Below, one piece after another: positions 53,601 to 62,660 of a DNA stretch of 62,660 nucleotides. The DNA lies in the NCBI GenBank assembly GCA_903772945.1, contig CAICTM010000509.1, forward strand, positions 1-62,660, read 5' to 3'. Each line of letters opens with the position of its first letter. Position 1 is the stretch's first letter. Origin of the DNA: Seminavis robusta (Eukaryota > Bacillariophyta > Bacillariophyceae > Naviculales > Naviculaceae). Below the pieces are notes generated by a model. It was not told where the DNA came from. It saw only the letters and a list, made by a program, of their open reading frames with translations, and ran no database searches. Made by a program: the position numbers and the translations under genes.

Positions 53601-54967
53601 ATGAAGTTTCTCCTTCCCCTTCTCGCTCTCTTGCCCGCCGCCCTTGGAAACTCTGTGAGTAATCGTTTGTGCCGTCGTGCGCGGTGGTGATGTGCCCATG
53701 CCGCCTCTGCCTAACATGCTCTCGTTGCCCTGCGGTATTATAATCAGGAGATCGAACATCGCCGTGACCAGCAGCTCGAGAGCCTTTGGGACATCCAATA
53801 CCACGGCCTTGCTTACGACGTCGACTCTGGACTCTTCACGGTGACATTTGAACACGGCGCCGCAGCCGGAGGAGCGTAAGTTGTTTTGAGCAGCTTTGGA
53901 GCACGGAGAGCGAGCGAGCGAGATATCTGACATGTGCTTTCCATTCTAGCGCCTTGGAGATTTATACTGCAACTGCTTCGCCAACAGGTTCGGCTGTTGA
54001 AACGTGCAAAACTAACGGCGGCGCCATCGATACCACTGCTGGCTTTTTGCAACAACAAGCCTTCTCACCTTTTGCGCAAAGTGGCCCAGATCAATCCACC
54101 TTCGTATTTGCGCTTGACCCCTCGGTGGACAGTAATGGCAACGTTTACATCCCTGACGCGGGTGATCCGAGTCTAGGCGCCACGGTGAAGTTTTGTCTCC
54201 TGTTCGGACTCACGGACAGTGCCACCTCAAATCAGCCAGGTCAAATAATCACCTTCCTTGAAGTCGGAATTACGATCGTTGTCGACTTGCAGGGCGAGTT
54301 CACTGTTGCGAGTTTCAACACACTGGCGATGAACCCTACGGCCGATGGTGAAAATGTTGACTACGAAATCGATGCCTACGGTTGTCCCGGACAAGGCCAG
54401 CTCGGTCCTCCCTACAACCAGCTGGATGCCATCCCCATTTGTATCTGTCCTAAATTCACCAGCGGCACTGACGCGAACGGCAACCCTCTTTCCGCCGCCA
54501 ACCCAGCGGGCGTCACCACGGTTGCCTCCGTGGAGCTCTTGCAGTTCGCGGCTATCAGTGGACCTGCAGCTGCCGGAAGTGGCACTGGACAGACCGTCAT
54601 ATCCGGAGGAGATGACCAGACTGCGGCCATCGCGACAGTCTGCAACCCCCAAGGTGGCAACCCACAGACCGTCGGAGCCCCTGTTTATTGCTGCAAGGTT
54701 GATGTCTTGCTCAAATCGGATTTCTACCCGGACAACGACGACCCCGCTGGCAAATCTGAAGTGGAAGCCAGTGGCACAGCCGTCTTGCAATTCGGTACTC
54801 GTCGTAAATTGGTCCACATCAGGAGCCGTGACCTCGAGACCGAAGAAGGACAAGGCAGTTTCCAAGCCGAATTCGAGCTTGCGGGTACCGACGAATCTTC
54901 TGCTGCCGCTAACTTTGTCACGCTTCTTGCCTTTGCCAATGCCATGGGAGCTGCCTTGCTTTTGTAA
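53601..54967 (+). CDS. Secreted surface protein with GPI-like C-terminus, paralogue of the gene ending at 50,754 (3 exons)
   Basis: Exons 53601-53654, 53748-53875, 53950-54967; introns of 93 and 74 bp; 399 residues. Signal peptide MKFLLPLLALLPAALGNS is a whole exon. Ectodomain: FTVTFEHGAAAGGALEIYTA, VETCKTNGGAIDTTAG, GATVKFCLLFGL, and several Cys (GCPGQGQL, PICICP, YCCKVDVLLKSDFY). The C-terminus is a hydrophobic tail after Ser/Ala (DESSAAANFVTLLAFANAMG), as in GPI-anchor signals, whereas the paralogue has a true TM and cytosolic tail. No known domain recognised. The pair is head-to-head, 1.46 kb apart. Confidence 0.82.
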
Positions 54968-55218
54968 AATCCAGCTGAAACAGTGTAAGTACATGTACAA
55001 ATTTACCTTTTTTTTGTTTGAAATTCCAATGGTGTGCGAAACCCTGACAGTCCGGTTGGTTGTTCTTTCCAGGGACACGCTGATAGGATGAAAACACTTG
55101 TGATATTCTGTTGCCTACGACAGCAAAGCAACTCGTTCTGGACCGATCTTTGCTCGGTCATCGATGCGTTCAAGAATGGTCGGCGGCTGTCTTTTGCATG
55201 TACGACGATGAAATAATA

Positions 55219-55287
55219 CTGAAGAAAAGAAAAAAGAAAAGAAAAGAAAAGAAGAAAAGAAAAGAGAAAGAAAAGAAACAAGAAAAA
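55219..55287. repeat. GAAAA/GAAAAG purine tract
   Basis: About 70 bp of purine-only sequence on the + strand with AAAAG periodicity. Confidence 0.85.
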
Positions 55288-55631
55288 TCAGGACGGATAC
55301 CTTCGGATACTCCACAAACGATCGATTTGACTTGCGACGAAGATTACCCTTCTTCGGAGCGTCTGTTGGTGTTTGGGATGTCAGTCTGGTGATTCGATTC
55401 CCATATTTATTTATTTATTACACAGAACATAAAAATAGTAGGCAAATTGTGACGGAATACAAACACATGTAGCGTGCACATAGCACATCGTTTGCTTCAG
55501 CATTGCCACGCTTGATATATCCCAAAGAGTTTCTGCAATGAGATGGCGCACATGTCTTCGGTCCTTGTGGGAGTGGAGCCTTTCATTCTTGTTGGTGTTT
55601 GTTGTTCTGTTGTGGTGCTCCTGGACACTGG

Positions 55632-55735
55632 GGAAAGGACTTGGATACCAAACCTCTGGACGCACCCTTGCAAGGATCCTCAATGTCAACGGATTGATTG
55701 AGGACTCATTCGATTGAATCATCGGCCGACTGTCA
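55632..55735. repeat. Dispersed repeat copy 1
   Basis: GGGGAAAGGACTTGGATA, TGGACGCACCCTTGCAAGG and CATTCGATT..ATC..CGACTGTC recur in the same order at 57,335-57,432 with about 80 percent identity by eye. Unknown element. Confidence 0.75.
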
Positions 55736-57334
55736 CTAGACTATGTACCGGTACCGGTATCCACCACTGCAGCCCGTAGCTTACCGGTAGCCCCCCTCGC
55801 TCCTTAACGCATCCATATATAGTTTTAAGGGGGGGTTAAGAGTAGTACCAGTACTGTCACTATGTATAAAATTTCCTCTTTTGGTCAAAGTGCGCCGTTT
55901 GGACACATCAACCATTGATGGGGGTAACCAAATAAGCCGTTCCGCTCGCTTCTATTACCTCTTAATAATTAAGACGAACATAGAGCAACTCGGTTTGGTG
56001 TTGAAAGGTTGTCTGGCTCATGCTGGGGCCGATCTGCTAGTGATGGTTGTCCACTATTTCGCTGCTATCGACGACCGCAGTCTCGTCGACGACCTCCTTG
56101 TTGTTAGTCGTAGCGGTAGCGACTTGCTAGTAGCTTGCTAGTAGTAGCGATCGCTGTTCGACAAGGTTTCCAGCGTGGAATTTACGAGGACAGACGAACA
56201 ACCGAAGCTACCGCTATCATGCACTGCGGCAACAAGAACAAGATCAGCAACAGGGCGGATCAGCTACAGTCGCTACCGCTACTACAGTCTATCGTGTCGA
56301 GTTGCATCCGTCGGCAGAGCAGCTTCCGCAGGACAACAAGACAACAAGACGCTATTCGGAGCACCTATTCTCATTGATTGTGAAGAGGCTGACTTCACTG
56401 CAGTGCAGGTTGATATTCCTCAAGAAGCGAAATTTTGAATTTGACCTGCTGCACTATGGCCCTCGGAGCTGCTCCCACAGCGACGGCACTTCAGGTTGTT
56501 ATGTGAACCAACTCTGCGGCTGTTCCTTTTAGATGTAAAAGAGTTGGAAAATAGTCTCCAATGTGTTACCCCCACCCATATTTGTGTTGTCTTTTGAGGA
56601 CTTTTGACCAAATCTGGAGAAAACCTTGGGGGTTGACCCATGGATCTCGTGTAAATAAAATCAAAGCGATCATTAGGATGGTAATCCGGCGAGCACACAC
56701 CTAGTCTCATGCTCCCATCTCTGAGCAGTCAACAATCAACCTCAATCCCACCCTCCACGCCAGTCCTGCCCGTCCAATCACTTAGCGGCCTCAGGAACCC
56801 CCCCCCGTTCTGCTGCTGATCCTGACCCAACATAGTCCGCTGGACTCCGATGCCATCCTCCACGCCATTCACCGCTTAAATGCCCATCTCTCACCGTGTT
56901 CCACACGTGGTGTCCACCTGGTCTTGCAAAATAGCTAACCTACTGAGCTTGCTCACGGTGGTGATCGGCACCTGTGTCCGCTCGGGTGGAAGACACTTCA
57001 TTTCCCCTCCGCCTGCACGGTGACACGAGGATCAGCACCGCCACCGCCGCCATCCACAGTAGCTTCATTCGAAGGAATGGCATCACCTGTCATATCAGAC
57101 AACTGAGATTCCTGCTGCCCGTCTCCATCGACAGCAAGAGGCACCCCACCTGTTCCTGCGCCTTCCGCCGCCGCTCCATCAACGGCACCTTGATTCTGCT
57201 GAAGGATCTGATGGAGTTGTCGCATCTGCGTGCCATCCAAGCCACCTCGGTCCCCCTTTTCCCTCCAGCCTCCAGGGAGGCCACGAGGGCCTTCACCTCC
57301 CATTGGCGAAAGAAAGGTTATCATACTGGAAACC

Positions 57335-57432
57335 TGGGGAAAGGACTTGGATAACAACCTTTGGACGCACTCTTGCAAGGGTCCCCATGTCAACCGATTG
57401 ATTCATTCTACTCATTCGATTCGACTGTCAGT
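57335..57432. repeat. Dispersed repeat copy 2
   Basis: Same order of words as the copy at 55,632-55,735, in the same orientation. Both are followed within 50 bp by ACCGGTACC palindromes. Confidence 0.75.
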
Positions 57433-58147
57433 ATACATGTACAGTACAAGTACCGGTACCAGGTACAGTACTGTAATCAGTCCTTCTCCCGCCAGGTCTC
57501 ATTTCCAAGACATGGTGCTCTTGACTTGAAGGCACACCGGTACGCTGTGGAGTGGCGTACCAGAGGGCTGTGAACGTACAAGGCATTCCGAGGCTAGCTG
57601 GCTACATTGTCATGTACCAGGTACTCATCAGTAGATTGCAGGTACAGTGGTGACGAACCTGAGTGCATGATCATATTATTATGAGTGCACGAGCGTGTTC
57701 TAGCTAGCTAGTAGTGGCCACGTACCCCTAACTCCTAGTAGCCAGTACCAGTACCGGTAGTAGAGGATTACGACACTACCACAACAGCCACCACAACTAT
57801 TGCCTACCTGATATTGCCTGCCAATCGATTGTTGTAGATCTTTATGTCCATTTTGTACCTGTTTTTAGATTTCTCGGTGCTACTAAGTAATGTACACCCT
57901 CCACCTTCCAAAGACTTGGTTGCTAAAACCTATTAGCCTTAATGTGTTACCTTGCGAAAGCATGTTCCAACCAACGCTTCCACATTCCACATCAATGCAC
58001 TATGGGGAGCAAGAAACAGTGTGAACCCATTTTCGGTTGCCGGGCATCTATCTCACAAAACCAACTTGAAAGCCAAAGATACTACCTTCCAGCTTCAGCC
58101 TTCAGCGCAAACACCGCCATAATTTTTTACCTCAAACGATCGATTGT

Positions 58148-59998
58148 GTGCCAAGAGACCAAACACAGCAAACAAAGCAAACCATGTTTCCTTCCCTTTG
58201 TTTGAATTTCGTTGCAGCAATGACTGCAGTGGCCGAAGGTGTAGCAGCCGCGAGGGTGTCATTGAATGATCGGAAAAGTGGCCCCATCTTTTTGGCCTCC
58301 AACATCACCTTGGATGGCATCATCCCTGAGAACTACGGTTGCCAGAATTGCTCGTTCGAAGGAGCACTTGCCGAAAATAGCAGTATCAAAGGCGCTTGTT
58401 GGGATGATGATGGTTGGGGGGGTCTGCTTCCCTTCCTCCTCCTCTCGTCAGTTGCTGTAGCCTTGGGGTGCATGTTCTTTGCAAAGAGTCCGACAAAAGG
58501 CGCGCGATGCAAAACCCCGTCATCATTGTGTCCTATAGCGAATGCTGGAATCATGAAAGCACACAGCAAACACGGTCAGGCGCCTCTTTCCTTGTGCCCG
58601 TTTGCATCACGAGGACAAAGGAAACCAAACAGGCGGACTCTTTTGAAGAAGTTGCCAGCCCGACCGTTTGCCTCCTCCACACCTTCTAATGACGTGTCCT
58701 CGACGACCTCATTTTGGGAGCTATACCAGAAGATTGCCAATGAATATACTGGTCTCTTTGGTGACTCTCTGGATGCGCCCGATATTTTGGCTGGTGCACC
58801 CTTGCTGCGTGCCATTGTGAACATGGCGGAGCACCAGTCGCCTCAAGAATACGCCCGATGCAATGCGGATCAGTATAGAGCCTGGATGGTCGAAGGATTG
58901 TCCAGCAACCGTGTCTCGAACTTGATGGCTGAATTGGAATCTTTGAGGCGGTCAGAGTTGAAACTTGTACTTGGTGCTTGTGTCTACCTTCGCCATTCGT
59001 GGCATCAGGGAGACCCAACTGCTGGACCTGTGGAAACCACGCAACCGATGGATGCGCATGGCAATGTTGTGACGGAGCCCTCTCAACTATCGATCGCAGT
59101 AGAGTTTGTCGCGAAGCGACTGGGTGTGGCCCCGTTTTTCAATGTGTATTCTTGGCTCTTTTGTAATTGGAGATGGACACCGTCGTCCGCTGCTGTTAAT
59201 GAAGGCTTGACATTTGACAAGATTTGCAATCTCCAAGCAGGATCAATGTCTCCCCGCTTCTACTGGCTGACGGGCACTGCCAGAGAATCGGAAGCCAACT
59301 TTTGGAGGGCGTTTGCATACAGTGAGCTCATGGCCATTCCAATGTACGGAGCGATTGGTAATCTGATGGATCAAGTCAAGAAACACCACCAACAACACGC
59401 GCCGCCAACTCCAGCAGCGATTGATCGAGTCGTCCAAAGCTTGCAGTCTATTCGGGAGGCCACAAGCAACATCACCGCCGCCCTGGTGGCATACGGGACC
59501 CCGGAACTGGTGGATGCCCAACAGTTTGTCCAGATGCAGAATACAGCCCACTATGCTGGCACAACCGCTGGCGCATCGGGATTCCAGGCACCCTGCATGG
59601 TATTGCTGGACACACTGTTGGGTGTGGATTATTCGGCTGTGTCTGTCGAGCTACAAGAAACACGCCATGAAAACATTGCGGAAATGCTCCCGGAAGTTGT
59701 CCGCATCCTCTTTGGGATTGTCCGTCCTGGTGCCAGGGATCTAAGGCAGACTTTCATTCCGAACATTGTGTGCCCGGAGCAGAGACAACGCGTACAAACG
59801 GCATTCAATGGTGTTGCGGACGAGCTCATCTTGTGGCGGAGTTGCCATCGATCCCGGGCTGGCAAATTCATTCAAGCCAGCACTGTCACAACCGGTCGGA
59901 CCAACGAGGACATGAGCGCAAATGTGCACAGCACGTTTCGGAAGGAAATGAGCTCCATCATTGCTGCCACCAAGGCCACCAGATTAGAAATACATTAA
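58148..59998 (+). CDS. Indoleamine 2,3-dioxygenase-like protein with N-terminal signal/membrane segment
   Basis: 616 residues from 58148; the Met at 58184 (MFPSLCLNFVAAMTAVAEGV) begins a better signal-like sequence. A second hydrophobic segment lies at about 93-113 (LLPFLLLSSVAVALGCMFFA), so the protein is probably membrane-anchored. Residues about 195-610 follow the IDO family pattern: LSIAVEFVAKRLGVAPFFNV-Y..LFCNW; SEANFWRAFAYSELMAIPMY; a helix-rich stretch; AGTTAGASGFQAPCMVLLDT-LLGVDYS; and LILWRSCHRSRAGKFIQAST with His567 at the position of the proximal haem ligand. IDO enzymes open the tryptophan indole ring using haem. The fit is weak in primary sequence and the distal-site residues could not be checked, so substrate is uncertain. 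Confidence 0.7.
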   Translation: MPRDQTQQTKQTMFPSLCLNFVAAMTAVAEGVAAARVSLNDRKSGPIFLASNITLDGIIPENYGCQNCSFEGALAENSSIKGACWDDDGWGGLLPFLLLSSVAVALGCMFFAKSPTKGARCKTPSSLCPIANAGIMKAHSKHGQAPLSLCPFASRGQRKPNRRTLLKKLPARPFASSTPSNDVSSTTSFWELYQKIANEYTGLFGDSLDAPDILAGAPLLRAIVNMAEHQSPQEYARCNADQYRAWMVEGLSSNRVSNLMAELESLRRSELKLVLGACVYLRHSWHQGDPTAGPVETTQPMDAHGNVVTEPSQLSIAVEFVAKRLGVAPFFNVYSWLFCNWRWTPSSAAVNEGLTFDKICNLQAGSMSPRFYWLTGTARESEANFWRAFAYSELMAIPMYGAIGNLMDQVKKHHQQHAPPTPAAIDRVVQSLQSIREATSNITAALVAYGTPELVDAQQFVQMQNTAHYAGTTAGASGFQAPCMVLLDTLLGVDYSAVSVELQETRHENIAEMLPEVVRILFGIVRPGARDLRQTFIPNIVCPEQRQRVQTAFNGVADELILWRSCHRSRAGKFIQASTVTTGRTNEDMSANVHSTFRKEMSSIIAATKATRLEIH

Positions 59999-61186
59999 TA
60001 AATGATACTAGTATAACGCTCACAACATACATGCCATCACCAGTATCACCCGACTGACTAGTCTATCTTTGCTCCCTTTTCGATTCCGGCGTGCTTGTTA
60101 ATCGCAACATTCGGTCTCACAAGCTTCTGTAGTATCAGATAAATGCCTGCCGCTCTTGGTGGTACACTGTAAGAGTTGATACGGTGGTGTTGCCCTACGG
60201 TACTGGGCTCGATTCACACAGTACTTTGATCACTGTTTGAAGTTCATCAACGGTGTGACCTCGGGAGGCTAGCTAGGATGAGGAGTGACGGGCCTGTCCA
60301 GTAACGATCTCTGGGCTTTGCAGAGGGCGATTGCAATAATTCCAGTTTCCTCCTCCAAGCCATCAGACCACTGTTGTTGAACCAGCGCTTTTCATCCCCT
60401 CTTATGGCGAATACTGGTTGTTGTTGACGTTGGCTTCAACAGTTAGTTGAACTAACTGTTGAGTAAGGAGGGCTCTCGGCGAACTTGGAAAGCACGACAA
60501 GCAACTCAGACCACCTGACACACCGATACAGCAAACCTCGCAGGATACTGGACACAGGAGCCCTCGCTTGCCGCACGGTGAGAGCTCTACGGTGCGGTCG
60601 AAGGACGGCAATGGAACGAATCCCAATACCGCAACAAGTTTACGATGTCGGACATTTAGTGTTCTTATGACGTTTCTGTGGCATTCAATGACTTTCTTCA
60701 AGGTCTTTGTGACTAGACAAGAATTCTGTTTGTTAAGTTCATTTGTAAGCTACTTATGCGTATTCGTCTTGCTTCAAGGTTAACGTTGCCACGTAAGTCA
60801 TGTCGGACAACAATGTAAAAGACTTGTCAGAAAGGGCAGTTCCCTGAAGTGCCCTTCCTCAGAACTTCAATACACCTCACAGTTAAAGCAACGAACGTTC
60901 AAGCTGTTCCAATGATGCCTCTGTCGTTTGATTGGCCACTTTGAAGAATTCTTGTCACAGACGGACACGTTGCCCTGTCAACGAATTGCTGCGCATCATC
61001 AATCTTTTTGTTGGATTCCGTGATGCAACATTCTCGTTTGACCTCTTTCTTGGCACACAATTCGCTCTCGCAGCTCCGTTGCAAGCCTTCTTCGATTTTG
61101 ACACTACGAACTATCAATCTATCTTTCTCATTATCTTGATATTACGCAAATCACATCACATCACACTACAACACAATACAACAATA
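59999..61186. other. Intergenic
   Basis: No gene seen. Hairpin-capable GGGCAGTTCCCTGAAGTGCCC near 60,835; 5' UTR of the next gene at the right edge. Confidence 0.55.
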
Positions 61187-61729
61187 ATGTGTTTCCCAAC
61201 TGATTTCATGGTCGCCGCCCAGGTGAGAACTACTACTACTACCAACAACAGCAGCAACGCTACTGGCAAGAAAGCCCGTTTCGTCCACAAGAAAAAGACG
61301 GTCATCAAGCGCTCTATTAGTAGTGCAAAAAAGTCGGTTCGATTTGTGGAACGAACGACGATTGCCTACCGTCACATGCCCCGCAGTGACATGCAGCAAG
61401 CCTGGAACCAAGCCGCCGATATCTCCAACATCAAGACGGGCATCCGAGAGTCCATGATGGCGTTCCATCAAGTCAATGGGCAACTCCACGAACTGGATTC
61501 TGCGACGCACTGCTTTCGCGGTATCGAATCCGGGATTTCCCCCGCCATTTACAAGCTCCGCAAGCTCTGGGTCAAGACGGTTCATCAGAATGTCTTGGAC
61601 GAACAACGAATCCAAAAGGCACAGGGCATTGTCGATCTCCAAAAACTCGGAGATGTTGCCCGGAGCTCGTCACAAGAATCGGTGCGATGTGCGGCCGCCA
61701 TGGGAGCACTCGATGCCAAACAAGCATGA
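61187..61729 (+). CDS. Small basic helical protein, unknown
   Basis: 180 residues, start chosen at the Met MCFPTDFMVAAQVR because the in-frame upstream extension (from 60,932) is unlike protein and crosses a CA-rich 5' UTR. N-terminal third is Lys/Arg-rich (KKARFVHKKKTVIKRSISSA, VRFVERTTIAYR). The rest is helical with conserved-looking blocks: WNQAADISNIKTGIRESMMA, CFRGIESGI, RKLWVKTVHQNVLDEQRIQK and SQESVRCAAAMGALDAKQA. Resembles lineage-specific diatom proteins known only from genomes; no function. Good codon structure and clean ATG context support it. Confidence 0.75.
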   Translation: MCFPTDFMVAAQVRTTTTTNNSSNATGKKARFVHKKKTVIKRSISSAKKSVRFVERTTIAYRHMPRSDMQQAWNQAADISNIKTGIRESMMAFHQVNGQLHELDSATHCFRGIESGISPAIYKLRKLWVKTVHQNVLDEQRIQKAQGIVDLQKLGDVARSSSQESVRCAAAMGALDAKQA

Positions 61730-62660
61730 AAATGAAATGAATCGGAACATTGAACATACTACCTACTTCCTCTCATTACTGACATGATGATACAAGTGCC
61801 AACCCCACTGGCACAGCTTCATTCCTCCCCTTCCGCGATCCTCTGTTCATACAATCGCATGTACTAATACAACGCGACCTCACAAAAAGGTACCTCATGA
61901 ATATCGTAACTTTTTTCTTTCTAATTAATAACAAAGCATAGTAAATATAAACCTAAACGAAACTACACTACATATCTACATGCAACACTTAAAAGATTGA
62001 AAATGCTGAGCAATCATTCCAGGTGATTTGATGCTGTCAGGTACGGAGAAGCTTGGCTATCTGAAGCTTGGCAAGCGGGATAGAAAGTTCGCTCCACCCA
62101 CCACGTCAAATGACATCAGCAATGACATCTGGCGTGGGATCGATAACTCCCCACACGAATCGGCCGTCATTTGACCGTGGCAAGCAACTTATCTCTCACT
62201 TTCAAAAGTTGCATCTTTTCTCCCCACTTGTTGTTGATCATGGTTGATACTCCGCTTGCTTGGCGCCTCTTGAACACTTACTTCCGAGTGGGAATGCCGA
62301 TCCTGCAGTTTCTCGCACAGTGAGCTGCTGTCGATCTACTAGCCCGACAGGAACGCATATTGGAAGAGACTCGACTCAATTGCGGCTAAAGTCGCCGCTA
62401 AAGGTCAAATTTGCAGGCCGCGGTTACCATGGTAGGCAATGCCCGAAGTTGCAAGAAGCACCGTACCGGCTTCGGCTCTCTTATTAAAAAAACTAACTTA
62501 ATGTCCTCCTCGAATCGAATCTGACGCAGCTGCTGGTCACTGGTGGTAATGATAAACAGGTTCCTGCGGTAGGATGACAAGCTATTGACGTGGCATCACT
62601 TCGGCACACGAAAGCAGACTCCTCGCGCCCTTGAATAGGTTTCTGCCATGTCTCTTCTTC
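61730..62660. other. Right-end intergenic sequence
   Basis: No gene seen up to the window edge; only ORFs of 60-75 codons. Confidence 0.5.

Larger units (their letters stand above)
54968..58147. other. Long intergenic spacer, no gene supported
   Basis: Contains a purine tract of (GAAAA)n (55,219-55,287), two copies of a roughly 100-bp dispersed repeat (55,632-55,735; 57,335-57,432), and many ACCGGTAC and CTAGCTAG palindromes. The largest ORFs (86-131 codons) lack domain features. Confidence 0.5.

Noticed and set aside
54227..55091. Overlapping ORFs of 248 and 283 codons on both strands
   Set aside because: Shadows of the GPI-like surface protein gene, whose signal peptide, introns and paralogue fix the correct frame.
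56998..57393. 131-codon minus ORF with GPRGLPGG stretch resembling collagen
   Set aside because: Too short a Gly-x-y run, no start context, and it overlaps a dispersed repeat.

Overview
The window is nuclear DNA from a diatom, most likely a pennate one. Genes carry short GT-AG introns. Two predicted plastid preproteins end their signal peptides in an ASAFAP-like motif with Phe at +1. There is a diatom-type DUF6824 protein, large secreted Pro/Ser/Thr-repeat and silaffin-like proteins, and no operons, transposase genes or rRNA. The species is not established from sequence. Coordinates of spliced genes below were worked out by hand from splice signals and reading-frame phase.

Layout. 0-5.7 kb: the 3' part of a giant secreted PT/PS-repeat protein. 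6.3-7.9 kb: plastid-targeted acyltransferase-3 membrane protein. 8.7-10.7 kb (-): silaffin-like secreted Lys/Arg/Ser protein. 11.3-13.2 kb (-): DUF6824 nuclear-type protein. 15.5-17.1 kb (-): OB-fold plus SAM methyltransferase. 17.8-21.4 kb: class C-like GPCR with two tandem periplasmic-binding-protein domains. 22.2-23.1 kb (-): peroxiredoxin-like AhpC/TSA_2 protein. 25.3-26.4 kb (-): plastid DUF1275 membrane protein. 27.5-29.0 kb (-): calcineurin-like phosphatase of the PAP28/29 type. 29.9-31.5 kb: decayed Pro/Gln-rich gene. 32.2-33.1 kb (-): acidic protein with a Lys/Asp repeat broken by a frameshift. 34.1-36.9 kb: a redox cluster made of a thioredoxin-like selenoprotein with two in-frame UGA codons and two tandem SECIS-like elements, a divergent dithiol glutaredoxin, and a dead glutaredoxin copy. 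39.0-44.6 kb (-): two tandem CDPK paralogues. 45.9-47.0 kb: a foldback element and minisatellites. 48.0-50.2 kb: TKL-like kinase. 50.8-55.0 kb: divergent pair of paralogous surface proteins, one with a transmembrane anchor and one GPI-like. 58.1-60.0 kb: indoleamine-dioxygenase-like protein. 61.2-61.7 kb: small conserved-looking protein of unknown role.

The most striking locus is 34,150-35,095 (-). An apparently truncated 85-codon thioredoxin-like ORF continues in the same frame through TGA (in a U-x-x-C redox motif), through a second TGA, to a TAG stop. It is followed by two diverged copies of a SECIS-type hairpin that keep the ATGA/TGAC core and show a compensatory stem change. This recalls the multi-Sec, two-SECIS layout of animal selenoprotein P, in an unrelated small protein. 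TGA is a normal stop in other genes here, so the code is not reassigned.

Functionally the window mixes cell-wall and surface proteins, calcium and receptor signalling (GPCR, two CDPKs, TKL-like kinase) and thiol/selenol redox enzymes. These are independent transcription units, apart from head-to-head pairs that may share promoters (selenoprotein/glutaredoxin; the two surface paralogues).
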